Shown here: in pieces, positions 1 through 8,493 of the stretch
How the letters are laid out: each line of letters begins with the position of its first letter
Position numbering within the stretch: the stretch's first letter is position 1
Assembly: GCF_038003085.1 (NCBI RefSeq)
Contig: NZ_JBBOOM010000001.1
Location: 1,054,001-1,118,000 of the forward strand
From: Psychrobacillus sp. FSL K6-2836
GTDB taxonomy: Bacteria > Bacillota > Bacilli > Bacillales_A > Planococcaceae
Length of the DNA stretch: 64,000 bases
Direction: 5' to 3'
Translations under genes and position numbers: made by a program
Notes under the pieces: generated by a model
What the model saw: the letters and a program-made list of their open reading frames with translations, nothing else
What the model was told of the DNA's origin: nothing
The model's database searches: none

Positions 1-94
1 AGCCTGCTGGATTTTTTTTGATAAATTTCAAGAAACTCTTCCAAACAGATTTTTTAGGTAGGGCTAATGAATCTTCTTTTGATACTAATGCCAT
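1..94 (-). CDS. Peptide ABC transporter permease (DppC/OppC type), N-terminus only
   Basis: Only the first 31 codons lie in the window. The ATG at 94-92 shares one base with the TAA of the upstream permease gene (TAATG overlap), which indicates translational coupling. The visible peptide starts MALVSKEDSLALPKK and continues WKSFLKFIKKNPAG, a polar leader then a Trp/Lys-rich stretch just before the first membrane helix, typical of DppC/OppC subunits. By family it would pair with the DppB-like permease at 94-1026 to form the membrane channel. The remainder of the gene lies to the left of position 1. Confidence 0.8.
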   Translation of the reverse strand, partial: MALVSKEDSLALPKKSVWKSFLKFIKKNPAG

Positions 95-1026
95 TAATGA
101 CTCCCCTTTCCCGTTTTAATACGTGGGTCAATTATGGAATAACTTAAATCTACGAGTAAATTAACAACAACCATAATGATTGCTAAAAATATTACGCCCC
201 CCTGAATGACTGGGTAATCCCGTTGATTGATTGCATCTATTATCAATCTACCAACTCCCGGCCACGAAAAAACTTGCTCTACTATAACGGTTCCACCTAG
301 TAGTGAACCAAATTGTAACCCTAAAAAAGTAATCGTCGGTAATAATGCATTTCTAAATGCATGCTGTATAATAACAGACCATGTACTTATCCCTTTTGAC
401 TTTGCGGTTGATATATATTGTTGATTCAACACTTCAAGCATAGATGATCGAACCAATCTGGCTAAAATTCCCGACAAAATCATTCCTAATGTAATAGATG
501 GGAGGATTAAAGATGAAAAACCATCAAAACCTGAAGACGGCAGCCACTGCAAGGTAACTGCAAATACTAGAATCAACATAATCCCCAACCAAAAGTTTGG
601 AAAGGAGATGCCAATTAAGGAGAAAATCCTTCCAAAAAAATCTACAGATGTTCCTCTTTTTACTGCCGATAGTATCCCTACAGGAAATGCTATAAGAATT
701 GCTACTACAATTCCACCTAGTGCAAGTGCTAATGTTGCACCAATTTTTTCTACTATTAAATCAGTAACGGGCATTCCGCTTCTAAAGGATTCTCCAAAAT
801 CCAGCGTCAACAGCCCCTTCAAAAATAATCCATACTGTATGTACAACGGCTTATCCAAGCCTAAGTTTTTTGTTACCTCTTCAATAGCCTCTTTTGATGG
901 TTCCCCTGCACTAAACATAACGGACACAGGATCACCTGTTAAACGGATGGAAAAGAAAACAATGAGTGAGATTACAAATATAACCATTATAGTATGGAAT
1001 AATCTTCGAATAACATAAGTTAACAT
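94..1026 (-). CDS. Peptide ABC transporter permease, DppB/OppB family
   Basis: This 310-residue integral membrane protein forms half of the inner-membrane channel of an oligopeptide/dipeptide-type importer. Hydrophobic segments lie near residues 9-29, 100-120, 135-158, 172-195, 240-262 and 275-298. A cytoplasmic EAA-like loop (residues about 195-235, including AKSKGIS and the following RNALLP) should dock on the ATPase subunits. The length fits the DppB family (about 305-315). It is the fifth gene of a minus-strand operon (ATPase, ATPase, IclR regulator, binding protein, permease, permease), and its stop overlaps the start of the next permease. The substrate cannot be told from sequence; peptides, opines or nickel are all possible. 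Confidence 0.92.
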   Translation of the reverse strand: MLTYVIRRLFHTIMVIFVISLIVFFSIRLTGDPVSVMFSAGEPSKEAIEEVTKNLGLDKPLYIQYGLFLKGLLTLDFGESFRSGMPVTDLIVEKIGATLALALGGIVVAILIAFPVGILSAVKRGTSVDFFGRIFSLIGISFPNFWLGIMLILVFAVTLQWLPSSGFDGFSSLILPSITLGMILSGILARLVRSSMLEVLNQQYISTAKSKGISTWSVIIQHAFRNALLPTITFLGLQFGSLLGGTVIVEQVFSWPGVGRLIIDAINQRDYPVIQGGVIFLAIIMVVVNLLVDLSYSIIDPRIKTGKGSH

Positions 1027-1056
1027 ATTTATTCCTCCGTATCTTTTAAAAGAAAG

Positions 1057-1083
1057 GGATAGTATGAGATGTTCATACTATCC
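1057..1083 (-). terminator. Intra-operon hairpin between binding-protein and permease genes
   Basis: A perfect 11-bp stem (GGATAGTATGA / TCATACTATCC) with a 5-base loop sits in the 72-base gap between the binding-protein gene and dppB. On the minus strand it is followed by CTTTCTTTT, a weak U-tract. Such hairpins after solute-binding-protein genes commonly attenuate read-through or protect the upstream mRNA, so that binding protein exceeds permease. Which of these applies here is inference. Confidence 0.6.
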
Positions 1084-1098
1084 TCTTTAACATTACTT

Positions 1099-2682
1099 TT
1101 ATTCAACCGTTACCTCTTCAAAGCGCATGCGGTCTTCATTAGGTGGTTGGAAATTTTTAAGACGTTTATTCACTGCATATAAATCTACTGCTTGATAAAG
1201 ATTTACTTCGGGTGCTAGTTCATATAACACTTCTGTTAATTCAAGGAAAATTGCTTCACGCTTTTCTTGATCAACCGTTGCACGCTCAGCTGCTAATAAT
1301 TCTTCTACTTTTTCATCTTTAAAGGATGGGTTCCATTGCTCCCCTTCGTGATACATCAAGTATGCAGTATTATCAAAGTCTAACGTCCAGCCACCCCATC
1401 CTTGGCGATACATATGACCTGCATCTCCTTTTGGAATAAGATCAGATGTTAAAGTTGTACTATCAACACTATTAATATTAAGTTTCAACCCAACTTCTTC
1501 TAAATAGAACGAAACTGCTTGGGCAATTTCTTTAAAGTTCCCATCTGTACCAGGGATGAATAAGTCTAGTGATGTTCCTTCTGCGACTCCTGCTTCTTTT
1601 AATAATTCTTTTGCTTTTTCAGGATCATATGGATAAGGTTTTAAATCTGGATTATTACCAAATGACAACTCACTTTGGTATGTACTAATCGGTTTTCCAT
1701 ATCCACCCAGTATTTCACTAATAATTTCTTCTTTATTAATAGCATAATTAAGTGCTTGACGTACTCTTACGTCCCCAAGAGGTTCTTTTGCTGTATCAAA
1801 TCTTAAAGAGTATACAGTTGGTGTTCCTACTTCTTTAAGCTCTAAGAAATCCGTGCTTTTTACTGTTTCTGCTTGAGCTACTTCAACACGTTTCATTACA
1901 TCGATTTTTCCAGTTTGCAATTCTGCCAAACGAGTAGAAGCTTCAGGGATTACTTTAAAAGTTATCCCATCTAATTTTGGAAGTCCTTCTTTCCAATAGT
2001 TTTCACTCTTTTCTAGGACAACCTCTTGATCTCGTTTATAGCCAGTCATTTTAAATGGACCTGTTCCTACTGGGTTATTATTAAAATGTTCGTCCCCGTT
2101 TTCTTCAATATATTTCGGTGGAACAATCACTGCACCGTAGCCAGAAAGTTTCGTTAATAACACTGGGTCTGCAGTACTCATATGCATTGTTATTGTGTAT
2201 TCATCGTTTACTTCCACAGATTCTATTGAACTATAGTTAGAATATTGAGGACCTTTTTTTCCTTCATCACCTAATAGTCGATCGAAAGTATATTTAACCG
2301 CATCTGCATTAAATGGTTCACCATTGTGAAACTGAACTCCTTGACGAAGTGTGAAGACAATCGTTTTATCATCCTTGTATTCCCATTTTTCCGCTAATCC
2401 TGGGACTAGTTCTAGATCAAGTGTACGATCTACAAGCCCTTCAAATACTGAGCTTGCTACTGAACTCCAGTCTAATAAAAATGTATCAATTGGATCCCAA
2501 CTTTGTGGATCACCAGATATTCCTACAACTATTTCATTTCCGCGACTTGCAGCTGGATTTTCCCCAGAAGAAGATTTTGTATCCCCCTCGGTAGATTTAC
2601 TCCCACCATTTGAACATGCCGCTAAAATTAACATTAATACTGCCATTACAGCAATTAGCCTAGGTTGTAATGTTTTCTTCAT
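1099..2682 (-). CDS. Peptide/nickel/opine ABC transporter substrate-binding lipoprotein (SBP_bac_5)
   Basis: This 527-residue extracytoplasmic solute receptor has a signal peptide that ends in a lipobox L20-A21-A22-C23, so Cys23 should be lipidated and anchor it to the outer face of the membrane. A Ser/Gly/Glu-rich linker follows, then a family 5 binding domain (EIVVGISGDPQSWDP near residue 50; LVPGLAEKW and FTLRQGVQFHNGEPF near residues 93-125). The length is typical of DppA/OppA-type receptors. It lies 12 bases after the iclR-type gene and before dppB, so the regulator gene sits between the ATPase and receptor genes. The ligand is unknown. Confidence 0.92.
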   Translation of the reverse strand: MKKTLQPRLIAVMAVLMLILAACSNGGSKSTEGDTKSSSGENPAASRGNEIVVGISGDPQSWDPIDTFLLDWSSVASSVFEGLVDRTLDLELVPGLAEKWEYKDDKTIVFTLRQGVQFHNGEPFNADAVKYTFDRLLGDEGKKGPQYSNYSSIESVEVNDEYTITMHMSTADPVLLTKLSGYGAVIVPPKYIEENGDEHFNNNPVGTGPFKMTGYKRDQEVVLEKSENYWKEGLPKLDGITFKVIPEASTRLAELQTGKIDVMKRVEVAQAETVKSTDFLELKEVGTPTVYSLRFDTAKEPLGDVRVRQALNYAINKEEIISEILGGYGKPISTYQSELSFGNNPDLKPYPYDPEKAKELLKEAGVAEGTSLDLFIPGTDGNFKEIAQAVSFYLEEVGLKLNINSVDSTTLTSDLIPKGDAGHMYRQGWGGWTLDFDNTAYLMYHEGEQWNPSFKDEKVEELLAAERATVDQEKREAIFLELTEVLYELAPEVNLYQAVDLYAVNKRLKNFQPPNEDRMRFEEVTVE

Positions 2683-2694
2683 TTCTTCATCCCC

Positions 2695-3504
2695 TTAATG
2701 TTTTTCAATATTTGAAAATCCATATGGATATGGATTCGTGTAACCTATTTTTTTGGAAATGGTTTCTGCCGTTTCCCAAAGAGGAACTAGGAAATCTTTC
2801 ACCTTTTCTCTCGGTAAGGAAGTAGAAAACCCTGCGATACTTATAGAAAACTCAACTTCCTTTAATCGATTAAAAATTGGAGCAGCAATAGACACCGTTC
2901 CTTCTTCTAGTTCTGAATCACTGTAAGCGTAGCCAGTTTTTCTGGTTTCATGAATAAAAGACCACACGTCCTCTACTTTTTGTGGAGTTTGACTTGCATA
3001 AAAAGTCATTGGTCGCTTTAAAATATCGGCAATTTCTTCATCTGGCAAAAAAGATAATAAGATTCGTGTGCAAGCCCCTGCATATAGTGGAGCTCTTCTA
3101 CCCGTTTTCGTATATAAACGGACAGGTCTTGTACTCTCCACTTTTTCAATATAAACACCTTCGTCCTTATCTCTTGAAACTAATTGGACTGCCTCATTAA
3201 ATTTTGATTGCAATATTTTCATATAAGGTAGTGATATATTACGAATTTCCAAGTTACTCGAAACGATACTTCCCAAATACATAAGTTTAAGTCCTAAAGA
3301 GTAAGTATCCCCTTCTACTAATACCCCGTTTTTCTCTATTTCTGATCGTTGTAAAAGGCCATAGTCGACAAAAGTCTTCAGTAATCGATGGACGGTTGGT
3401 TTAGGTATTTGAGTGTACGCAGATATTTCATCTAAGCGCCAAAAAGGTTTTTCTTCTGTAAACAGGTCTAGTAATTGAAAACCTTTTTCTATTGTTTTAC
3501 TCAT
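2695..3504 (-). CDS. IclR-family transcriptional regulator
   Basis: This 269-residue protein has an N-terminal winged helix-turn-helix (about residues 5-60; IPKPTVHRLLKTFVDYGLL is the recognition region) and a C-terminal IclR effector-binding domain (about residues 80-250). Its start overlaps the stop of the upstream ATPase gene (ATGA), so it is co-transcribed with the transporter it probably controls. IclR proteins bind small carboxylated or sugar-acid ligands and short palindromes. A candidate palindrome lies in the operon leader at 5514-5530. Control of this operon is inference from position. Confidence 0.92.
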   Translation of the reverse strand: MSKTIEKGFQLLDLFTEEKPFWRLDEISAYTQIPKPTVHRLLKTFVDYGLLQRSEIEKNGVLVEGDTYSLGLKLMYLGSIVSSNLEIRNISLPYMKILQSKFNEAVQLVSRDKDEGVYIEKVESTRPVRLYTKTGRRAPLYAGACTRILLSFLPDEEIADILKRPMTFYASQTPQKVEDVWSFIHETRKTGYAYSDSELEEGTVSIAAPIFNRLKEVEFSISIAGFSTSLPREKVKDFLVPLWETAETISKKIGYTNPYPYGFSNIEKH

Positions 3505-4499
3505 AGATTCACCACATCTTTCGGTTGGTGTAAATGGCAGGATACAAAATGGTTATTTTCCGACTCTGATAGAACTGGCTTTACTGTTTTACAAACATCC
3601 ATACAAGCAAAACATCTAGGATGAAAAGTACAACCCGACGGCGGATTGGCAGGACTAGGAACATCTCCCTTTAGAATAATCCTTTCCTTTTTTTGCAATG
3701 GATGCGAACTTGGAAGTGCTGATAGTAATGCAGTAGAGTATGGGTGGTTTGGATTATCATATAAATCATCTCTATCTGCAATTTCAACCATTTTCCCTAA
3801 ATACATAACTCCTATTCTGTCACAGAAATGTTTGACAACACTTAAATCATGGGAGATGAAAATGTAAGTTAAACCAAATTCTTTTTGTAAATCCCTCATT
3901 AAATTTAATACTTGAGATTGAATGGATACATCTAATGCTGAGACAGGTTCATCTGCGATAATAAGCTTAGGCTTAGATACCAATGCTCTAGCAATGCCAA
4001 TCCTTTGTCTTTGTCCACCCGAAAATTCATGAGGAAGACGTTTCAGTTGCCTAATCGTTAGCCCCACTTGATCGGCTACCTCTAATACTCTTCTTTCTCT
4101 TTCTTCCTTATTAGTAATTCCAAAGTTAATAAGTGGTTCCTCAATTATGTCAAAAACTCTCATTCGAGGGTTCAAAGAAGCGAATGGGTCTTGAAAAACA
4201 ATCTGTATATCTTTTCTCATTAACCTCATTTTGTTTTGATCAAGTGAAGCAAGGTCTGTCCCTTCAAAAAAGACAGATCCCCCAGTCGGCTCTAACAATC
4301 TTAAAATCGTTCGACCGACTGTACTTTTTCCACATCCTGATTCTCCAACGATTCCAAAAGTTTCTCCGCGTCTTACTACAAATGAAATATCATCAACGGC
4401 TTTTACTTGCTGAAGTGTTTTTTTACCAAATACCCCACCTTTAATGGGAAAATACTTCTTTAAATTCTCCACTTTTAATATTGCATCTTCAATGTTCAT
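3501..4499 (-). CDS. Peptide ABC transporter ATP-binding protein, DppF/OppF type
   Basis: This 332-residue cytoplasmic ATPase subunit has Walker [10 protein letters not shown] (about residues 53-61), the signature [13 protein letters not shown] (about 160-172), Walker B IIADEP (about 182-187) and a switch His in ISHDLSVV. The C-terminal oligo_HPY extension contains [10 protein letters not shown] with Cys residues, as in DppF/OppF. It overlaps the DppD-like gene by 11 bases and the IclR gene by 4 bases, as expected for tight translational coupling. It should form the heterodimeric motor with the DppD-like protein. Confidence 0.93.
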   Translation of the reverse strand: MNIEDAILKVENLKKYFPIKGGVFGKKTLQQVKAVDDISFVVRRGETFGIVGESGCGKSTVGRTILRLLEPTGGSVFFEGTDLASLDQNKMRLMRKDIQIVFQDPFASLNPRMRVFDIIEEPLINFGITNKEERERRVLEVADQVGLTIRQLKRLPHEFSGGQRQRIGIARALVSKPKLIIADEPVSALDVSIQSQVLNLMRDLQKEFGLTYIFISHDLSVVKHFCDRIGVMYLGKMVEIADRDDLYDNPNHPYSTALLSALPSSHPLQKKERIILKGDVPSPANPPSGCTFHPRCFACMDVCKTVKPVLSESENNHFVSCHLHQPKDVVNL

Positions 4500-5487
4500 T
4501 ATTAATCACCTCAGCTGTCGTTTCCGAATCATACAACCAACATTGAACACGGGTATTATCTACCGTTGTAAAAAGTGGTGGCTGCGTTGAACATCTGTCA
4601 TGTGCTTTACTACATCTTGGTGCAAAGCGACATCCTGATGGCATACTTCCTGGAGCCGGTACAACTCCTGGTATAGAAGATAAATATTCCTTTTGTACTG
4701 CAACATCTGGTAGCGATTCCATTAGTCCTTTTGTATAAGGATGTTTAGGTGAATCAAATAAGTTCACAACATCTGCTTCTTCAACTATTTCACCGGCATA
4801 CATCACTATTACTCGGTCACACATTTCGGAAACTACCCCCAAATCATGTGTGATCAATACAATAGACATATGTAATTTATCTTGTAAGCCTTTCATTAAT
4901 TCTAAAATTTGCGCTTGAATCGTAACATCTAGTGCTGTAGTCGGTTCGTCTGCGATTAGTATTTCCGGATTGCATGCTAAAGCGATGGCAATCATAATAC
5001 GCTGCCTCATTCCTCCGGATAGCTGATGCGGATACTCATTTATTACTTGCTCCGGTCTAGGTATTCCAACTAGCTTTAACATTTCTATAGCACGAGTTTT
5101 AGCTTCCTTTTTTGAAATAGACTCATGACTCAAAATCATTTCTACAATTTGTCTACCTATTGTATATACCGGATTCAAAGAACTCATTGGTTCTTGGAAT
5201 ATCATCGATATCTTTTTCCCACGAACCTTTCTCCAATCTTTGTTTTTAAATTGCTTAAAGTGTAGATCCCCTACTTGGACATCCCCATTTTGCCACTCGA
5301 CTCCTGGAGGAAGTAATCCCATTAAAGAAAGTGATGTCATACTTTTACCACACCCTGATTCTCCGACAATTCCCAAAGTTTCGGCTTTTTTTAGCCGAAA
5401 GCTGATGCCGTTTACAATCGCAATATCTTCATCATTATCCTTTATCCCGACTTGAAGATTCTCTACATTCATAACTTCCGAAATCAT
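4489..5487 (-). CDS. Peptide ABC transporter ATP-binding protein, DppD/OppD type
   Basis: This is the first gene of the transporter operon, encoding 332 residues. Walker A is GESGCGKSM (about residues 42-50), the signature is [12 protein letters not shown] (about 157-168), Walker B is ILIADEP and the switch His is in ITHDLGVV. The C-terminal oligo_HPY region includes [10 protein letters not shown]. It is the motor partner of the DppF-like subunit. The ATG at 5487 is preceded by GAGGGGTGACTAA, an acceptable ribosome site. A good promoter and a candidate IclR operator lie just upstream. Confidence 0.93.
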   Translation of the reverse strand: MISEVMNVENLQVGIKDNDEDIAIVNGISFRLKKAETLGIVGESGCGKSMTSLSLMGLLPPGVEWQNGDVQVGDLHFKQFKNKDWRKVRGKKISMIFQEPMSSLNPVYTIGRQIVEMILSHESISKKEAKTRAIEMLKLVGIPRPEQVINEYPHQLSGGMRQRIMIAIALACNPEILIADEPTTALDVTIQAQILELMKGLQDKLHMSIVLITHDLGVVSEMCDRVIVMYAGEIVEEADVVNLFDSPKHPYTKGLMESLPDVAVQKEYLSSIPGVVPAPGSMPSGCRFAPRCSKAHDRCSTQPPLFTTVDNTRVQCWLYDSETTAEVINNEH

Positions 5488-5513
5488 TTAGTCACCCCTC
5501 ATCGTTTCAATAT

Positions 5514-5530
5514 ATGGAACGGCATTTCAT
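5514..5530. promoter_or_regulatory. Candidate IclR operator in the transporter operon leader
   Basis: ATGGAACGGCATTTCAT is an imperfect palindrome (6 of 8 arm pairs match) of the TGGAA-N5-TTCCA type seen for IclR-family sites. It lies just downstream of the predicted transcription start and about 27 bases upstream of the first ATG, where bound protein would block transcription. Assignment to the operon's own IclR protein is inferred. Confidence 0.45.
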
Positions 5531-5545
5531 TTCTTAATTATTTTA

Positions 5546-5574
5546 ATTGTAAACAACTTTCTAACTAATTACAA
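5546..5574 (-). promoter_or_regulatory. SigA-type promoter of the peptide transporter operon
   Basis: On the minus strand, TTGTAA (5574-5569) and TACAAT (5551-5546) are separated by exactly 17 bases. This would place the start of transcription near 5539, just before the candidate operator. Confidence 0.55.
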
Positions 5575-5604
5575 TATTTTTTCTTTTACAATAACTCTTA
5601 TGAA

Positions 5605-5641
5605 TAAAAAAAATCCAACGAGAGTGTTACTCGTTGGATTT
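5605..5641 (-). terminator. Rho-independent terminator after the VOC gene
   Basis: A 12-bp stem AAATCCAACGAG / CTCGTTGGATTT (5611-5622 and 5630-5641) has a 7-base loop and, on the minus strand, a run of T (A-tract at 5605-5613). It would end leftward transcripts before the transporter promoter. Confidence 0.75.
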
Positions 5642-5884
5642 CTTATCATCTATAATTTTCTTGAAACCATTCACACTTCACCATTGCATCTCCGACTTTT
5701 CTTTATGACTAAGTATCTTCTTCAAACTACTACTCGCTTACGGATACATACTAGCAATTTATGATAAGCTATTCGCAATATTATTGAGCGCACAATATTT
5801 CTGCTTCTCGAAAGGTTTGAAGTCATTCTCTCAATATTAAGGGCTGACCACACGTTACCTAGTTGGAAAAACTATTCCTTAATA
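5642..5884. other. Intergenic stretch, possible decayed coding fragment
   Basis: No intact gene is visible between the terminator and the VOC gene. On the minus strand a short open stretch (about 5703-5650) reads KVGDAMVKCEWFQENYR then stop, with stop codons immediately upstream. It may be the tail of a decayed gene, but it is too short to identify. Confidence 0.3.
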
Positions 5885-6313
5885 TTATTGTGGCATTTGA
5901 TCGGTTTCGTGGCTAAATTGCCATTCGATACCGAATTTGTCTCTTAATGATCCGTAACATTTACTCCAAAACGTTTCTTGGAGATCCATGCTTACTTTAC
6001 CGCCCTCTTTTAGTGCATTAAATGCGGATTTAACCACTTCTTCTTCTTTACTTACAAAAGCTAAACTGATATTATTTCCTGCTATAAACGGAGATCCTGG
6101 AAATGTATCAGAGAACATTACATTGCTACCATTAATATTTAAGCGAGTGTGTAGAACTAAATCTTTTGCTTCGTCAGGCAATACATAATCCGGGTTTTGT
6201 GGCGATTCACCAAATGTCATAATTTCTGGTTTTTCTGTCTTAAATACTTCCGCATAAAATTCCGCAGCTTCTCGACAATTCCCGTTAAAAGTAAGGTATA
6301 CATCTATAGCCAT
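5885..6313 (-). CDS. VOC-family protein, PhnB/YjdN type
   Basis: This 142-residue protein of the glyoxalase/bleomycin-resistance (vicinal oxygen chelate) superfamily is of the PhnB/3-demethylubiquinone methyltransferase-like branch. It starts with the characteristic YLTFNGNCREAAEFYAEVF, has NVMFSDTFPG in the middle and ends FGIEWQFSHE. These are small cytosolic beta-alpha-beta-beta-beta proteins, usually dimers, with a metal or ligand pocket; no particular reaction can be assigned here. A good ribosome site (AGAGGAGTG) precedes the ATG. It stands alone between its own terminator and guaC. Confidence 0.88.
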   Translation of the reverse strand: MAIDVYLTFNGNCREAAEFYAEVFKTEKPEIMTFGESPQNPDYVLPDEAKDLVLHTRLNINGSNVMFSDTFPGSPFIAGNNISLAFVSKEEEVVKSAFNALKEGGKVSMDLQETFWSKCYGSLRDKFGIEWQFSHETDQMPQ

Positions 6314-6406
6314 TTAGAACACTCCTCTTTTTAAAATAATGTTATTATTCAAATGTTAAATAACACCTTTATTGTAGCATTTGGGAGTCCTAAATAACAC
6401 AAATAT

Positions 6407-7390
6407 TTAGTAAACTTTATCTCCGTTGAAAATAGAGTTTTTTACAATTACATAATCTACATTACGAATCGATTCTAATTTATTTCCACCTGAATAAGAA
6501 ATAGAGGACTGTAAATCTTGTTCCATTTCTCTCAAAGTATCTTCTAGTGGTCCTTTATATTCCACAAACATTTTTTTACCTTCAACGTTTTTCTTTTCAC
6601 CTTTTTGGAATTCAGATGCTGACCCAAAATATTCTTTATATTGTTTACCATCCTTCTCGACTGTAACACCAGGAGATTCTTCATGTCCTGCAAATAGAGA
6701 TCCAATCATAACCATGGAAGCCCCGAAGCGAACGGACTTCGCAATATCACCATGTGTACGGATTCCACCGTCTGCAATTATAGGCTTACTAGCTGCTTTT
6801 GCACACCAGCGTAGTGCCGCAAGTTGCCATCCACCAGTTCCAAATCCTGTTTTAATCTTCGTGATACACACTTTCCCTGGTCCGATACCAACTTTTGTTG
6901 CATCCGCTCCAGCATTTTCTAGCTCTCTCACTGCTTCTGGAGTACCTACGTTACCAGCGATGACAAAGCTCTCCGGTAAATGTTTTTTAAGGTGTTTAAT
7001 CATATCAATTACTGCATTAGAATGACCATGTGCAATATCTATTGTAATGAATTCAGGTACAAGGTTCTCTTCCGCCAACTGCTCTACAAAAGCGTACTCT
7101 TCCTCTTTGACACCCACGCTAATAGAGGCAATTAAGCCACGTGACTGCATACTCTTGATAAACGCAATACGTTTTTGTGGTTCAAAGCGGTGCATAATAT
7201 AAAAATAACCATTTTCAGCTAAATAATTTGCAATATTTTCATCTATAATTGTCTGCATATTAGCAGGGACTACTGGCAATTTAAATGTATGTCCCCCAAG
7301 TTTGACTGTAGTATCACATTCCGATCTACTATTAACCACACATTTTGCCGGAATTAATTGAATATCTTCATAATCGAATACATTTTCCAT
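6407..7390 (-). CDS. guaC: GMP reductase
   Basis: Converts GMP to IMP with NADPH in purine salvage; cytosolic and tetrameric in the family. The 327-residue product starting [17 protein letters not shown] is very close to Bacillus GuaC (326 residues). It shows the catalytic Cys loop [11 protein letters not shown], a [11 protein letters not shown] phosphate-binding segment, and lacks the CBS domains of IMP dehydrogenase. A longer reading frame reaches 7447, but the predicted transcription start lies at about 7446 and GGGAG is 8 bases before the ATG at 7390, so 7390 is preferred (7393 is an alternative). It is a single-gene unit with its own promoter. Confidence 0.96.
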   Translation of the reverse strand: MENVFDYEDIQLIPAKCVVNSRSECDTTVKLGGHTFKLPVVPANMQTIIDENIANYLAENGYFYIMHRFEPQKRIAFIKSMQSRGLIASISVGVKEEEYAFVEQLAEENLVPEFITIDIAHGHSNAVIDMIKHLKKHLPESFVIAGNVGTPEAVRELENAGADATKVGIGPGKVCITKIKTGFGTGGWQLAALRWCAKAASKPIIADGGIRTHGDIAKSVRFGASMVMIGSLFAGHEESPGVTVEKDGKQYKEYFGSASEFQKGEKKNVEGKKMFVEYKGPLEDTLREMEQDLQSSISYSGGNKLESIRNVDYVIVKNSIFNGDKVY

Positions 7391-7452
7391 CATTAACACT
7401 CCCAAATACGAATATTTATTATCAAATGAACTGAAATGTTCGTCCATTTGGT

Positions 7453-7481
7453 AATTTACATCATATTTAGTAGTATGTCAA
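7453..7481 (-). promoter_or_regulatory. Promoter of guaC
   Basis: Consensus TTGACA (7481-7476) and TAAATT (7458-7453) on the minus strand are separated by 17 bases. The 5' leader would be about 55 bases. Confidence 0.6.
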
Positions 7482-7508
7482 TCTATATGATACTCATGCG
7501 CGAATATT

Positions 7509-7706
7509 TTAGTGAATCGTTTTCCGTTTGTTTATCTCTACATGCATTTCAAGTATTTTTATCCGGTCACTTAACTCTAAAACTGCTTGCATAATTTGAT
7601 GCTGATCTGCCTTTGACATATGTGTATGACGTTCTACCTGGTCAACTGTTTCTTCTACTTTTTGTATACTCCGATTCATTATTTGAACTAGATATTCAAC
7701 AGTCAT
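7509..7706 (-). CDS. Small hypothetical protein
   Basis: A 65-residue protein I do not recognise. It is predicted to be almost wholly helical and amphipathic (VEETVDQVERHTHMSKADQH, then LELSDRIKILEMHVEINKRK), so a short coiled-coil or dimerising protein is likely; it has no signal peptide or membrane helix. Support for a real gene comes from a strong ribosome site (AAAGGAG, 11 bases before the ATG) and a promoter just upstream. It is transcribed towards guaC, but guaC has its own promoter. Confidence 0.65.
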   Translation of the reverse strand: MTVEYLVQIMNRSIQKVEETVDQVERHTHMSKADQHQIMQAVLELSDRIKILEMHVEINKRKTIH

Positions 7707-7733
7707 AGCTTACCTACTCCTTTCATTTCCTTT

Positions 7734-7761
7734 ATTGTATCCACTTATCAAGTTAATTCAA
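7734..7761 (-). promoter_or_regulatory. Promoter of the small protein at 7509-7706
   Basis: TTGAAT (7761-7756) and TACAAT (7739-7734) on the minus strand are 16 bases apart. The predicted start lies just before the ribosome site. Confidence 0.45.
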
Positions 7762-7911
7762 TTGTCGGAATTCATCATTAAATAAGACTATGGCATTTCT
7801 ACGACCTTTTCGATATAAGATTTTATTTTTACAGCGATTTTGCTATTTAAAATAATTTTTTAATGTTTCATGTCATATTTTATTTTTGAATAATATAATA
7901 ATAGAAAGGGT

Positions 7912-8067
7912 ATGAGGAGGAAATTTTCTATTAAACCAAATCCAGTTGAACCAGAAGAAATGGCTTATAGAAATGACCCAGATATACAAGCTTCCCTTCA
8001 TATGATTTCGGAGGGAGCACCTGTTTCACCAATGGATATGGAGAAAGAGGAGTCCGGTCCGCAATAA
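7912..8067 (+). CDS. Very small hypothetical protein (51 aa)
   Basis: A 51-codon reading frame, MRRKFSIKPNPVEPEEM then acidic and Pro/Met-rich sequence ending EKEESGPQ. GAAAGGG lies just before the ATG, a TATAAT box lies at 7894-7899, and a clean terminator follows 5 bases after the stop, so it has the layout of a real one-gene transcription unit. No signal peptide or membrane segment is present. I do not recognise the family. The AGGAGG at codons 2-3 could instead serve an undetected non-ATG start. Confidence 0.55.
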   Translation: MRRKFSIKPNPVEPEEMAYRNDPDIQASLHMISEGAPVSPMDMEKEESGPQ

Positions 8068-8071
8068 TTCC

Positions 8072-8095
8072 CCCTACTTTTGTAGGGCTTTTTTA
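8072..8095 (+). terminator. Rho-independent terminator
   Basis: CCCTAC-TTTT-GTAGGG followed by C and six T. It directly follows the small reading frame ending at 8067. Confidence 0.8.
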
Positions 8096-8154
8096 TTTGT
8101 TTTAAAAGCTGAGACATATTAAGTTAAATGATATTGTGAACTAAAGGATAAAAA

Positions 8155-8271
8155 ATGAAAATCCATGGTTTTTGTATACTTTACGAGGAGGATATCATTT
8201 CCCCGGAAATATGGAAGATGACCGTTTTAGAAGTACCGAATGGTATAGATTTGGTTTCTAGCCGAATATGA
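8155..8271 (+). pseudogene. Possible short coding remnant (38 codons)
   Basis: In the 398-base gap before the proline dehydrogenase gene an ATG-initiated frame encodes a plausible peptide (MKIHGFCILYEEDIISPEIW, ending DLVSSRI). It lacks a ribosome site and looks like the N-terminal piece of a longer protein. It may be a gene remnant or chance; the rest of 8096-8440 holds nothing I can name. Confidence 0.25.
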
Positions 8272-8452
8272 AAGTAATTTAATGTTATATGTTGGGTACA
8301 ATAGTATTTTAAGAAGAAGACTAGTTCTAACGTATCTACTTTAGTGTTTCACATGTTAGAATACAAAATGTTACAATTGAAACCTTTCACTTGATACAAT
8401 ATGACAAAACAGAAGTCTTCTGTTACAGGGTTATATATTATGTAGAAATTTA

Positions 8453-8461
8453 TGATATAAT
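8453..8461 (+). promoter_or_regulatory. Extended -10 promoter of proline dehydrogenase gene
   Basis: TGATATAAT is a TGn-TATAAT extended -10 element, 33 bases before the ATG. No good -35 hexamer is present, as is common for extended -10 promoters. Confidence 0.5.
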
Positions 8462-8493
8462 TTAGGCATCCAAACAGAGATAGGAGCATTACA

